Shown in pieces: positions 1 through 44,110 of a stretch of 64,000 nt of DNA. The position numbers and the translations under genes are program-made. Numbering within the stretch: position 1 is the stretch's first letter; every line of letters starts with the position of its first letter. Below the pieces are notes generated by a model. That model was given only the letters and a program-made list of their open reading frames with translations. It did not search any database and had not been told where the DNA came from. The stretch comes from Gavia stellata (taxonomy: Eukaryota; Chordata; Aves; Gaviiformes; Gaviidae), in assembly GCF_030936135.1 (NCBI RefSeq), contig NC_082595.1:112732334-112796333 (forward strand), given 5' to 3'.

Positions 1-3000
1 CATAGACGTTCCTCCCCACTTTTGTATCGTCATATAAACCCATCCACACAACAAGACTTTTTCCTTGTGGGGCGACGCATCCTCCTCACTCTCTGTTTCA
101 AGGCCGTCATCAGCCATTGGTGTCAAGTGCAGTCATGGAGTGCAGACGTCTCCCTGTGATCCCTCTTTGCAGCAGCCTCGCGGCAGGAGTCACCTGGCTG
201 CCTTTGACCATCGCATGGGCGGCTGTGAAGGCGACAGCTTTTCCACCGTGCCAGGGTAACTCTTTTCTTCGTCTGTGCTCTTACTCACAGCCTGTGTTTC
301 TATCTTTTGGTCTCATCATGAAGTGGTACAGGTATTGTTTATGAATTTGGGATGGGTTTTCTCCACTGCCTTTGCGGTCACCTGCAGGGACAGGCCTGAA
401 GTACGTGTATGCTGTCACCAGAAACACGAGAACCTGAATTTTCTGTGGCGGTAAGCGTTGACGGGATGGACTGTGAGATTCAGTTCTTGGTTTTACACAA
501 CTGGCCTTGACCTGAATAATTTTACTTCTGCTTCTCAGCGTCCAAGAGGAGAGAAGTTTAGGTGAACTGCTAAGTTCTTTGAGCACTAAAGGTATTTTTT
601 AGGGAAGAGGGAAGTGTTCTTGACATGGAAACTTGTATTTTAGGTAAAGTAAAAAGCAAACACTGAAATCTTTGAAGTAATATACTGAGGCCAGACAGTG
701 GCAGCTGCCAAGGTCGGTTCTCAGATGACTTCCAGTGAGTGCTGGGTGTTTATTGACGGGGAGAGTGAATGATTGCTTCTATCAGCTGCCTGGGCTACCG
801 TAGTGCGTATCGTGAATATCTCAGATTCATCACTCACCCTTACAGTCTTGACTTTTTCCTAAAGGCACACATCTGCTATAATGTTTGGGTTTTAACAAAA
901 CCCCCCCAAAAACCAGAACAACTCATTGATGTTGTCTAATTTGATGTCAGCTGAGGTAATTAGCACTTACAGCTGTAATTTTTTAACGAGTTTATGTAAA
1001 ATACTTTATTTCTCTTCTTCCTTCTAGTACAACAGCTGAAAAAGTGTTGTTTGGATCAGTAACATATCTCTAAATTCAGAACATTTTGATGATCATGATT
1101 TGACTTTTCTGAACACCCAGGGAGCTGTGCCTTTGTCATCGCCATGTCCTCCAGAAAACTTGAAAATGCGTAAGCTTAGGAAGTGATAGGGGCACAAATT
1201 ACCGAGCATTTCTTTTTACTGTTTCTGTTGGTTTCATTTGGTTTATAATTAAATTCTGAGCCTGCTGGGCTGGAGACTTCTCATTCCTTTTGCACTCATA
1301 CTGTCTGCAGCAGGGTCTTGAAGTCTGTGGCTGGTGTTCCTAGATGTGCTGCACGCTGCAAATAATAAACATAGTCATGTGTCCTCCCCGTGCCTGGGCT
1401 GAAACCAGAACTACGTTTGTGTCATTTAGGTAAGCCTGGGGTTTGTTAACTGGGAGATCTCCATAGCTGATAAGGCTTTATGACAGATGTTGTCTGAAAC
1501 ATCGATAATGCTGAGGGATGGTTCTGTGCCCGGGCTGGAGAGTACCGCAGCCAGTCTAAAGGGCCGTGCTGGGTCCTGCATCCCAAAGAGCGCTGCATTG
1601 ACCCGTCCCGCTGATGAAGAGCTATCATGGACACACAGTAGGTTTTGGTGGCAGTGTTGCCAGTATTTGACGTAGAGTCTTTGGCTGCTATGGGCAGCTC
1701 AGGTTGTCAGACCTTTCTCTAAGCGATCCGATACCATCCTCTTCGTGATGTTAAGCTGCTTGGTGCCAACTTTATTTCTTCACTAGATCAGAGAGCTGTA
1801 GAGCTGTATATTTTCTTTTCTCTTTCCTCCTCTTTCTTAAGGTGTTTGTTAATATTTAATTTCTGTACTTTCCTGGAGTGGAGGAATTACTCAGTGTAAC
1901 CAAGGAAGCATGTATGAATAAATTTACTCTAAGAAAGCTTTAAATTGGGAGAGAAAGAGGGTAGAGAGCTTAGGTGGGATGACCAGAGCGTGGAGATGTA
2001 TGAGGGATCAGACACAGATGTGTTGAGTACTTCAGTTTGTTTTCTCAGAGCTGCCAGTGCAAGATACGCTCCAGTGTCTCCATATGAAGCAAACAGTTGA
2101 TCTTTTTTATGTTTATAAAAACGTAATCTGATAACAGGAATGTGTGATCCTCATCACAGCAGTACAAGCTTCAGCTTTACCCGGGGTAAGTGCAGGAGGG
2201 GGAGTTCTGGGAAGTTGCAATTGGACAGTATTTTTGGGCATTATTGCTTCCTTCATTTTAGCAAGGAACAGTCCTGTGGGGGAGAACTCTCTTAAAATGG
2301 TTGTCTCACTTGTGAGTATGGTATTGTTTTGATATGAATTCAACGCTGAGTTCCCGTTCTCGTTCTGGTAAACTGCATACCTGTAGAAAAGAAGGGCATT
2401 GGATTAAACGGAGACATTTCTGTGCTTCTCAAAACGTGTTTTGGTGGCTTTCACTAAAAGTTTTTCATGTAATACATCTGGATCCCATTAGCTGTTTAAA
2501 ATTGGGTTATTTTAAGCTTATGACTGCACATAGTTGAAGGGGGGGGTATTGTATTTTTAGTTCAGCTTGACTGTACTTTCTTTCCAAGTGAGTAAAGTGC
2601 AGCCTTTTCTTTCTGAATGTGTAGATTTCGAGGCAGACAACCCCATGGAAATGCATGCAACCCCTTGAGCAGAAACTCTGGATCTACTATATTAATTTCT
2701 TTTTATATTACACCTTCCCAAGCCCAAACAAAATCAGAGACAAAACCCCCGTAGAGCTCCTACTTCCGAGCTCCAGCCGGACACAGAGGTGAGTACCTAG
2801 TCCGTGTGCCCACGTGGCTTTGCACCGAGCTCTGCTGCAAGAGTGACGAGCGCAGGCGCAGGGCTGGCGGCAGCGCCTGCCCATGGGACATGTCTTGTGT
2901 CTAGATCGTGCTGCATTTTGGTCCTTTTAAAGGCAAAGAGTAAATATCTCATGCCTGAAGACTGTACAGAAGAGTGCCGCTTCTGTGCCAAATAATAAAT

Positions 3001-6000
3001 CAAACTTACGCTGGCAGCAGGATTACAGGTTGCAGACTCCTAATGGGTGGAATGAATGATCAGGATGCGTTACCCACTGATACGATGGCATTGATTTCTG
3101 CAGCGTGTGCAGCCAGAGCAGTTTGTTAGGTGTGGCTCATGAAGCAGTTATCCAGCAAAAGGCTGGATAGATAATCCCTGTTAGATTTTTTTTTTTTTAA
3201 ATCTAATGCTTTGAGTATAAATTTAGCAGAACAATTTCATTGCTCAAAAATAGTTTGATTCCACTTACCCAAAGATGAGAGTTTCTTTTATTGCATAGTA
3301 TATTTAAAACTGTTATCTCTGATCTTTAAAAGATAAAGGATGAGAGATCCAGTAAAACCCCACAGTTCCAGGAGCCGTCGTGCGAGCGGTTCAGAAGGCT
3401 GTGCCCTTTGCTTACATCACTGAGCCTGTTGCAGTGTCAAAATACAGGGTCGGTGCGGTGTTTTTAGGCTAGTAGTATTTGGGTGGGTTGGATTTGGTTG
3501 TCTTCAGCCATAGCTCAAGCAAAAGACTCTTGTTGTCAGATAAATTCTAGTTTTGCAAACTGTTATATCTTTTTTTTTTCTTCTGATTTGGAAGTATTTT
3601 GACTCCCAAATTCTCCCAACAACTGCAGCTATATTTTTCCTTTACTTCTAGCGCATTTTTAATGGTTTTATTTTGTTTCATGCTGGTAAACAGTTAGCAT
3701 GTTAGTCAAGATATCCATATGCCAGCATTTGGTAAAGTGAACTGCCAAGGTTGACCTTGAGCTGAGTGACCCTAAGAGTAATTCTCTTTTGGAGCCACTG
3801 GAATAAAACTGTTGTATAAATGCAAGGTCATGCTTTATGCTTGCTTTCTCCAGCAGTGTCCTCTGCATCTCTTCTGAAGCAAGCCTGAGAAACCCAGCCA
3901 CTCATTTCTGCTACATCAGTTTAAGAAAATCTTAATCTTGATTTAGGAGTTGCCTGAGTGCCTGCCAAAAAAGTATGAGTTCTGTCATCATCCCCGTTGT
4001 TTCGCTGTAAGATCTCCCTCTGCTTTCCTGTTCCCTCCTCTCTGGCTCAGTGCTGCTCCAGGTGTTTGCCTGCGCTGTCTTAAACCACTGTGCTCTGAAT
4101 AGCCCAGTCCTGCAGCCGGCTGCGCTCCATGCAGTGACAAGGGAGGATAAGGCAATAAATCAAAAAGTAAATTATTGGCTGAGTGAGCAAAGATCTCTAT
4201 GATTCTAACAGACATGTTGAGCTTAAAGTGACATTACAGTTGTACAGCCAATCTTGCTGCCCCAAAGCAGGATCAGCTATGTCTGTGTATTTTCTCATTG
4301 TTGTTTATCTGACACTGTTTGTGAAAGACAAACATTAGCCAGAATATTACTATTAAGTATCATCTTAGGCAAGTGAGCAGATGCGTAGTGGAAGCCAGTG
4401 GGATTTCAAACAAATAGCCCACTACTTTCACACCCTAAAAGATAAATAACCTGAGCAAGGTGAGGCACCCAAGAAAAAAAAAAAGTAAAAATATTTTGAG
4501 CACCTTCACCTTTCTGTTATTTTCAGTCTCATGCAGTGTACAGAACTGTGCTGGTACCTAACACCAGATAAGAATTCTGAGTCTTAGTGCTTCTTTGGTG
4601 GTAGGATTTCAGCAGACCAGTCATGCACTGGGTGGTGACAGCCGAGAGCGTGTGATGTGATCCAAGTACTGGGGTCTCAGGGGACTTGTGGCGTTCCTTC
4701 CACCATTGCCTCTGGAAACGCTGGGAAAGCATACGACATGGCACGCTGTTAAGATGGACATGTGGTCAAATCATACTTCAGTTGCCTCGTTTGAGGCTCT
4801 GGTTGATCGATGCATTCCTTTATCCAAGAGGGTCAAGCAGAAAGTCCTTAGCGTTCCCTGAATCGGGACTCCACAAAGGAAAGACACGAGGCAGCTTCTT
4901 GATGAAACTGCACAGTCTTATTATTTCTGTCAGGAGGGATCCCTGGACTACATCCTGCATTTAATATTTGCAGCCATTTACTGCAATTTTTCTAAAAGAA
5001 TTAACCACTTATCATCTTCAATGAATTATTCTTAAATAACTCTTACTACTTCTCTTTGTTGCTGTTAGCACAGTTTCTTTATAACTATATATAGGAGAAT
5101 TGATTGACCAATGGTTTAGGGCTTGCAAATCTTAAGGGAACCCCATACCTTGTAAAATGTCATCAGATCTTGCCAGACTGAAATTTCTAATTTAATTGAC
5201 CTTTAACATAATTAAAGTTCTGTTATAATTTCATTTCTTAGAAGAAGAAATGCTCTTGTGTGGGTGACATGTCAAGTAAGAAGTCTAAAGTGTAAAGGAG
5301 TCTCTATCCCACAAATTACAGCTGTAATTGACTGCAGATGGACCTTCCTCCAGTATTTATTCTTGCAGCTGGAGCATGGGACTATATTGGATCCGTTCTT
5401 AGGTTATGTAACAAATTGGGGTTCGTGAGGTTTGGCTGACACACGTTCCACTTTATCTCATCTACTTTATTCTTAGGGAACTGTTAACATTTCACCTGGC
5501 AAACCCCTCTCCCAGCCAAACCACCAGCAGGAAGCAATGAAACCCCGTGAATGAACTAGCTGGCACAGTGACTTCGGGCCAAGTGTGCAGAGTTACTCGT
5601 TTTGGAGCTATCCTGGCTACGGATGCATATGTTTAATTGCTTCTCCAAGCCAGCACTCTCAAATACCCGAGGCTTTTTTGTCTCTGGCCTTCAGTCACTT
5701 TTCTGTCCTTACACGTATTATCAAGGTGATGTCTCCATCCCATCTCTCGCATGCCTCTGTGGGATGAGGGGATTCCATTTACTGTTTCTAATTTACAAAA
5801 TCTACTGAAATTCGTTTCTGTCAGGTCCTAGCCCACAGTCTTCCCTGATGTTTAGCTGATCAAGGAAATCCTTATTTACATAGAAACAGCGCAAAGCAAC
5901 TCATCGAGTATTTTAAAATGGGAGTGTCTCACTGGATGCACTGCTTGCCCAGGTGCCGCTTTACATTCTGTAATTATATCTGCAGCTTCCCTCCGGAAGT

Positions 6001-8914
6001 GCTTTTAGGATTTAAAGGCATCAAGAGGTATAGTCTCAGCTCCACATATTTTTCAAATTACAAGAAAGCCTGAAGTGAAGACAGCACCAACTTGACTGAA
6101 ATTCTGTTCAAAGGAAGCAAACTCAGCTTGTCAAGCCTCATCCTTATGGGAGTCTGAATATTTTTCTACACGTGCACGACTTTGTGTTACACCTCCGCTT
6201 GGCTGTGTGCAAAGTTCTTAAAAGGATGTGACCTTTCTGAGAGCTTTTGGGTCCCAGGACACAGGGGTGTATTCTCACAGGTTTATCCTCCCATCCATCC
6301 CCCCTTCGCTTTGGGGCCCACAGCTGAGCTCGAGCGGCTGTGACTTTCTTGGCTTTCTCAAGTTCTCCTGTTAGTTCTTGCGAATCTGTTGTGGTTACAG
6401 CTGTCAGTCCAACACAGCAGCCGTTGTGGCACCGAGGGCTTTTACACAGTCAGAGGATGTGCAAAATGTCATAATGCGGCTTTATTGTATGTGCTCTAGG
6501 GATGAGTTGCTGTCCCAGGTGTGGGTTTTAGCCTGTGCTGCCATTCCTGGTTTGAAAAGATGAGTTTTCTTTGTTCAAAGACAGCATAAAAATGAAAATG
6601 TGAATAGAATATGAGGGTGGAGAAGAGAAGCCTGTATTTGGCTTAATGTTTCTACTTCATGCAGAACTTGTTGTTTTAGCAGTGATAGGCTTCAAAGAGG
6701 ATGTGGTTTATGTTCCTGCTATTCAAATGTTTCAAAACCCCAGCAACAGTCAATCTGATTCTGTGCCTGGGTTTGAAATGTTAAACCGAACCGGTGTTTT
6801 CTTCATGTTTAACATCTACGAGCAAGGGTGAGTTTTACAAGGACGGGGGCGCAGCGTTTTTGCAGCTGAGGGTTGCGTTTGCAGCGGCGGTGGCCTGGGA
6901 ATGTGCCTGGTTAGTGTCGGAGGGAGGGCAATCGCTCTGCTGTGTCCAGGCTCTCCGGGTGACGACAGTGGCCCGGTGGCTGCCAGCATGGTGCTTTCCC
7001 CGCAGAAACAGGGTGCCCAGACACAAAGCTACATCGTTCTGTTTTGTATGCTTCACTCATGGTCCTTCCTTTGAGAATAATATCAAATCTCTCAAAATCC
7101 TTAGGTTTTTTTATTGTGTCCTTAATCGTTTTCTTTACTTTCCTGAATCCCATCAAATTTTGCTGATGTTGTGTGATCAGCACTACTGTATTGGAGACAG
7201 TCAATGTGAATACGCTGTAAGAATTTTAGATACGTCATCTTTCCATCTTTACACATTGCATCATCTTGCTGGCCATTTTCATATACCTGTCAGCCGTAAT
7301 GGATCCCTTTCCTGCGATGACACAGTTCATTTAGAGTGCTACAGGTTCTGAGTATCTTCAGGGTTTTTTTCTCCAAAAATTTACTTATTCCTTTTTCAAT
7401 GTTTTACTTCATATTTTTGGTCTTTTGTTCTCTGGATTATATTTCTCTGAACTTCCACGCAATTTGCTCTGATCTTAACTGAACTAAACAGTTAATATTT
7501 TACTGTTTCCTGCCTTCCAGTCTATCACGAAGCACTAAAATGCTCCCTACTTAGTACGTGACCTTGCAGAATTTTTGCTGATTTCTTGCCTGATTACCAT
7601 TTGGTTCTGTTCTTTGCCTTCTGTCCCAACCAGCATCAGAGTTATGCCAATTCTTTGTTTTTTAAACAATAGCCAAATAATTTTTAGAAGCCTTTTGTTG
7701 AAAATCTCTGGGAGCGTGAGTGAACTCTTAGCAACAGACTTTCTTTTCTTCCAGTTCTCTTTATCGATGCGTTCAAATAATTCCAATGGGTTTGTGAGAC
7801 CTGCTTTTCTTCTCCAGGTGCTGATCAGACTGTGACCTTTCCAGCATCTTCTTGTTCTTCTTGAACTGCAATTTCAACCAAATTGAGAGACTAATGCAAG
7901 TTTACAAACACTCTTACTGCTCTTTCAAAGTACAGATATAACCTTTCTTTCCAGTCTTGGTATAACATCGGGGGGGGTTTTTTGCCTTTTAAGTGGTAGT
8001 TCTGCTCGCTGTGTGACTGTGTCATCTTTATCGTGTGCGTGTATCATCTGGGTACGGTAAACTTGTCAGTGACTTTTAAATTACCGGTTTCTTACCATAC
8101 CTTTTTATTGTTGTTGGTTTTAATGACATTCCAGAGTCTGGTATTACCTCATCTCTATTGTGTATGCCTTCTGAAAAACTTGCTCTTTTCATTTAATGTC
8201 CATGCCACATGTGAGAATTTTACTCTTTATAATTTGTTGTTACTAATTCTGTGCATTTTATTGAAGTGTTGCTTTCTGATGCTTACTGTCACAGCATTAT
8301 TTTCTGGAGCTTCCCTTCTCTGTGGATACTGAGCGGGATCACACTGTGGCTGTTGTTAATGAAGAGCTGTTGTCGTTATCTCTTAACTCCTTTCTGTTGC
8401 AGAAGGATCCTAGTTTAGCCTCAGGTATTCTAGAACTAATTGCTTCAGGAAGCAATAATGGAAACAGTTTACATGTGAATCTGTTTATCATCCTTTATGG
8501 TAGGGGTTCTCCCCGCCCCAGGCTCAAACATTCTCTTACTTCTCATTTTGTTTCCTTGATCTTACAGTGGGCATTATTATCTATGCAAATTCATGTGCAG
8601 CTATATACACAGACTGTGAATTTGCTAACTTAAGTTGTTTTCTTTTTAACTGGCTGCCTCCATACCCAGTCTCACAGATCTACCTTCAGAGTTCATTGCA
8701 GGTGCAGCAATGAATTGCTGTTGGCTTTCAGAGGAAAACAGCTGCCTTGGTGGGGGGGAGGAAATAAAAATGATTCTTCATGCAAAAAGTAACATTTGCT
8801 AGAGGTGCAATTTTCATGAGCCTCATGAGATGATCTGAAATGGTGAGGACTGGCTAATGTGCTGCAGGCAAACGTATAAAGGCCGGATTATATATATATG
8901 TTTTTTTCTTGTAG
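1..8914 (+). other. ASXL2 intron (3' part), no exon seen
   Basis: All of this lies inside an ASXL2 intron whose 5' exon is left of the window. I looked for the preceding ASXL2 exon, which should end in a basic KKSRWKRK-like stretch before a phase-1 donor, and did not find it. The segment is AT-leaning, with short homopolymers (a C7 run near 901, T12 near 3187, G7 near 2538). No intact mobile element was recognised. Small open frames here have no codon structure or splice context that would support them. Confidence 0.75.
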
Positions 8915-39110
<30,196 letters not shown>

Positions 39111-42100
39111 CCGGGAGGGGAAGTGGGGGAAGAGGATGGCTTGATTTTCGTTTTGCTTTCAGAAGTACATTGGGAAGAAACAGGAGATTTACTGCCTTGC
39201 ACAAGAGACACGTTACTGAATCAGGAATACAGAGTAGAGTTCTTCTTTCATTAAAGAAAGAGCACCTTCTTGTACAGTGAGTCTAAATTGAGCTCAACTA
39301 CGTGAATTGTGACAAGAGTTTGCACTTAAGGAATTATGTAAATATGTCACATTATTTTGTTTAAAAATATTTTTTCAATCTTTTAGGAGATAGTGTTTGA
39401 CTTGTGCTGCAGTTTCATTAACCCCAGCCTGCTATCCAGCATGTTTGCTGAGCTCTGCTCTAGATGGGGGAAAAAACCCCCGGCAAAACCTTACCCTGTT
39501 GTTGGTCTTCTCTGGACAAAGAGAAGAACTGGATAATCAAGAAACTAAACATTTGTCCTGACTGATCACGGAGCACCGAAGCAGGAACCCCTGAATGGGC
39601 TCCCTTTGTTGATCTAAATTTAGCTCAAATTTTTCAGAATTGGAAGGCATTAATGTTGAACCAGCCTTTCAAGTAATTGCCTTTGGCTCGTGACCTGGCA
39701 GTTTCCAGAAGGCACACTGGGTCGTGCAATACTGGCTGGTGGTTTTGATTTGCATATCCTCTCCTCTTCAAGGAGTCGGTTGCAGTAACCTTGTTTTAAG
39801 GAAGGTAGTGTCTCGGTTTGCTACTGGTAAATACTGCAAAACGCAACTGTACTAACCATAGGATTCAAGAATTTAAATCACTAAAACAACTTGGTAACCG
39901 TGATTATTGGTAATCCCAGGAACCATTTAAAGCAGAGATCACAAATATGTGCTGAACTGCATTTCATTTCCGGACTGTCAGGACTCGGCAGAAACCTGCT
40001 TTTTTATTAGGCGTTTGGAGTGAGGTGGAAAGCGCCATCCCGCAGTCACGAGCCATCAGTTGTTGCAGCACATGATGCAAGTGAAGTGCACTACGTGTCA
40101 CCCTCGGTCCTGCTGTTTTCTATGAAGCTTACTGTGCTCATTCCAACCTCCACGATAGTCAGACGTCTCTCGTTCTATAGAAGATTTTATATTTAGCTAA
40201 GTATAGGGAAAGGAAAACAAGTGTCTTGTTGGGCCTCACTGTTAGCCTGCTGTGGGTGTCTCTTTGTGTTTTAAAATACCAAATCAGGCTTGGCTCAGCT
40301 TGGATTTTGCTCAGTTGAGGTCTGGGGTTGCGTTGGGGCTGGGGAAGACTGGCGGAGGGCTGGGGAAGGGGGCTGCACCACGCCCCTCCTACCTGATCGC
40401 GGGACACAGCTAGTGATGCTCGTCCTTGCTTTCGGTGTTCACAAATTCATTCACTTCGATTAATCGAAATTAAAGCAGTTACAAAATGGTACTCTGTTCT
40501 CAACAAGAAGAATTGACGACAGGCTGGCTAACGAAGCACACGCCAATCTGCATTTTGATGTATCGCAACATGTCCGCATCACCTGTTATTTCTCTTCTGA
40601 AACAAAGAACATCAGGTTCACTAATCGCGTCCAGTCCCATGTTGTCGCTGTTCGGGGCGGGTGGGGGGCCATATCGCATCTTGGTCAGGTAGCAGATCTA
40701 TGTATCTTTTTGATGGAAAAGCACTGAATTCACTTTTAATCCAAAGGCCTTTTTAAGATGAAGCAATACTAACAAAATAGGTGGGAGGGCTGTTCTGCGA
40801 GCTGGGGTCCTCAGCCCTCCTTTCTTCTCTCCGTTTGGCTATACTACTGCTTTCCCCTTCCGCTCTCCCTCGCCTGGGAACCCGGCATGCTGTTGGTAAA
40901 GACCAGAAATAATTGCCTGTGAAGCCGTGTGTTTTTCCAAGGAGCGGGTGGTGATTTCTTTGGTAACGATAAAGAAAAGAGAGTTGCAGACTTAATCACG
41001 TTGTAGCAGACGTTTCCTTCCCTGTCCAGCAGAGCGTGGCATCCTCCAAAGCAGGATTAGTGTGCCTGAGTTAGCGAGAGCTGCAGCGTATCTTGGTCTC
41101 CGTTTTGCTCACCTTAACTTTATTGGGGAGCAGTGACCCCTGCTTTCTAATTACACATCACTGCTTAGGCATCCAGTGGCGAAGAGGATTTAAGTATTAG
41201 AAATAAAGTCCATTTTTTTAATCTAAACCTGAAATCTCAAAAAAAAAATTACACAAAACTTCCTCTCGTGTGCATACTGCACCCCCCGGTCTGTGCACGT
41301 TCCCACCGCCAGCTGCGTGCGTGCACATGCAGGGGGGCAGACCAGCAAAGGTGGGTTGGCTTCTCCCGTTGCAACCCCAGCCGCTGTTAACGGGGATAAT
41401 CTCGTTCCCTGGGTTGACTGGTACAGCGGCACCGGTTCGGTCAGCAGCCCGTCACGGCCTGCTTCCATCTCTTGTTCTGCAGGAGGAATTTCTGCCATTT
41501 TTTTTAAAATCTCGGGGCGCAGTGTAAAATGGCTTCAGGCTGCGTGCCCTGGTGAGTCGAGTGCCGAGAGCAGGGTCTGTCCGTTCCTTGTTAACTCAAG
41601 CCTTGTCTAGACATGAAAGAAGTTACGGCAGTGTAATCCTCAGACAGACACATTCATTCTTGCCTAAGACCGATCCCCCAGTATAATCCAATTTAAAGAT
41701 TGTTGCTAGTTACAAACTAAACTGAAAAAGTTATTCTTGCCTCAAACAAGAGCAAAGAGGTTTTGCTGGCATAATTGGATCAATTCCGTTCACACCTTGA
41801 CTTTGATGGGTGTAATTTTTCTAGGCTGACAAGGCTGCTTAGGAGGGGAAGGAGAAGATGATGAGGGAGCAGCAGGCTGGGATCTGCCGGCTCGCTCTTA
41901 GCGCTCACAGGCTTTTCAACCTGCTGCAGCTGCCGCGTGGGAAGGCCATTCCATTGCTCCCCTCGGCATTTTCTAGAACAGTCACTGCCCCTGGCTGTGG
42001 TTCCAGCTTGTTCCTCCCTTTGAATTTTCCAAGCGTCCTGTCGTGCGCAGGTTCGCTTTCCTACGCCACGTACACCTCTTGTGAGTCTACTCTGGGAACG

Positions 42101-43289
42101 CAAGAAGCTGCCGTTTCCCGTGTAGCCCTGCAGGAGACGCGCCTGCTCGGCCGTCGTCGTCCCAGCAGGAGGGAGACGAGCCGAGATTGACCGAGTTGGG
42201 ATGTACGGTGACCACGAAAATCTCCATGGCTCCAGACTTGTATTGGATGGTGTAGGCATCTTGCGTGATGACTTGGGAGTTTACAACTCTGTTCAGTGCC
42301 TTAGTTATATTTTAACGGATCAGCACTTTTCTTGGGCTACTTTTATTCTCTTTCTTTTTAAGAAAATAGATTCTTTTAACTGCATGTCTTTGATTTTAAC
42401 ATATGCTGTGAGCTACTAGGTGCAACTTGATGGAACAGTCTCCACAGGTTTGCAAGAGGGCATTAAGGAGCTGGGAAATCATTAGAAATAATGGGGCTTG
42501 GTGTAATAATCACTGTAAGTACAGGTCGACGTAAAACCTTGAAAGCTTTGCACGTTTTACAATGCTGGTTCTAGAATAATGTGTTTTAGAAGGGGGAAAT
42601 CCTGCAGCCTATATAGGAGCGTTCCCTACGTGGGATCAGCCTGCTGCTGCCTTACTGCTGAGGCTCCTCCCGGCAGTCTCCACTCTTTCCATCATCTGAC
42701 CTTCCCGCTGTTCCTTCCAGCAGGATAATAAACCTGCCTTCACACTGGATTTATAAATAAAAGGGATGTCGTGACATAGTTTAAAGCATTAGACTTTGGT
42801 TCCCCAGGTATCAAATTAATAGCACTATAGTAAATGCTGTCATAAAAAACTCTGAGATAAAATGTTTTCCAAGCCTCATGTTGAGCTATGTTTGTGGCAG
42901 TAAAAGCAACGTGTGTAAGAAAAGATACTCAGATTTTCCCTTTCGGGCCACATCCAAGTCCTGCAGCGTGAGAACTAGAAATACAGACTGATCAACGGAG
43001 CTTAGCCTTTCAGTGCAAAAACCCCGCGTACAAGCTGTTGCAATGAAGGAGCGAACCGGCTCTATAAATGAGTTCAGGTTTTGAGATAGATTGGTAGTGC
43101 AGGGAAGGAATTCTGTGTGAAATTTTAACATCCCTTCTTAAATCAAAAGGAAGGACCAAGACGCTGAACGGTTACGCTGGTCAGCGGAGCTGTATCTTTT
43201 TTATGGTAGTAAGAAATAGCTGATAGGGCAGCAAGTTCCTGGTCAAGCCATTAACAGCCAGGAGGTATCCTCAGGGCGTTCCTTCTGGC

Positions 43290-44110
43290 CGGGGTTGTTC
43301 ACGCTGCTACAGAGGCGGCAAAGACCACCCCGGGGCCGGTTCTTACCTGGCCTGCACGCGGCGGGAGGCGGTGTCGTTGGAGCGGGACTCGGGCTTCTCT
43401 CCTCCGGGGAGGCTCAGTCTGACAGTTCATTTGCACCACTGGGACGTGGGGGGCCACCAGAAGGGCGAGGAGCAGCAGCCCTGCCCCGGCGTCCTCCCGC
43501 CTTCTCTGGAGGCGGTTCAGGCTTCAGCGCCGCGCAGCCAGACAGCCGTGGCAGCGGCGTGAGAGGCGGTGGAAGCGCGTGGCCGGTGGCAGGGCTGGAG
43601 GCAGAACCTACCACCGCTCTGGTGGCAGACTGCATTTGCGTCACCTGAAAGCACCGCAGCTTGGAGAGAAGAAACGGGCTGGGTTTTTTCCACCGAAAGG
43701 CCAGCAGCTTTCTTCATTGGCGCGGTCTCACCGGGGATGCTTGAAGCCCTGGGGAAACTTTTTTTCCTTGGGAGTTTTGCTTAGGCTGAGTTGTTTAAAA
43801 GCCACCCCGGACGCTGGCGCCTGGTTTCGCTTCCGAGGCTCTGCTGGTCTCGGGCGCTGGCGGAGGCAGGTGCTCAGCTCTCCCCGGGCAGGAGGGGCCG
43901 GGCTGGCCCGTCTGGAAACGTGGGTGGCTGCAGTGGCGGTAGGAGGGAAGGGAAGGCATGTGCACACTGAATTACCTCTGGCGATTAGCACGGATTAATT
44001 GCTGCGGTGGGGGAGAAGACCGTTCCCAGGACATCGCTGCTGCTGGCACCCTGCAGCGCTGAGGCGCACCCTCAGCTAAGCTGCCGTTGCAGCCGTGACC
44101 TGGTGGGTGA
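43290..44110. promoter_or_regulatory. CpG island inside the ASXL2 3' UTR
   Basis: CpG dinucleotides are dense from about 43,310 to 43,960: I count roughly two dozen in the first 300 bp (for example CCCGGGGCCGG, CACGCGGCGGGAGGCGG, CAGCGCCGCGCAGCC). The flanking 3' UTR is AT-rich. On the - strand the sequence CCAG|GTAAGAACC at about 43,347 is a consensus splice donor, so the island could start an antisense transcript. Open frames here are side effects of GC content. Confidence 0.4.

Noticed and set aside
43295..43998. Several open frames in both directions in the 3' UTR CpG island
   Set aside because: These are GC-content artefacts. Composition is low-complexity and no frame continues across splice sites.
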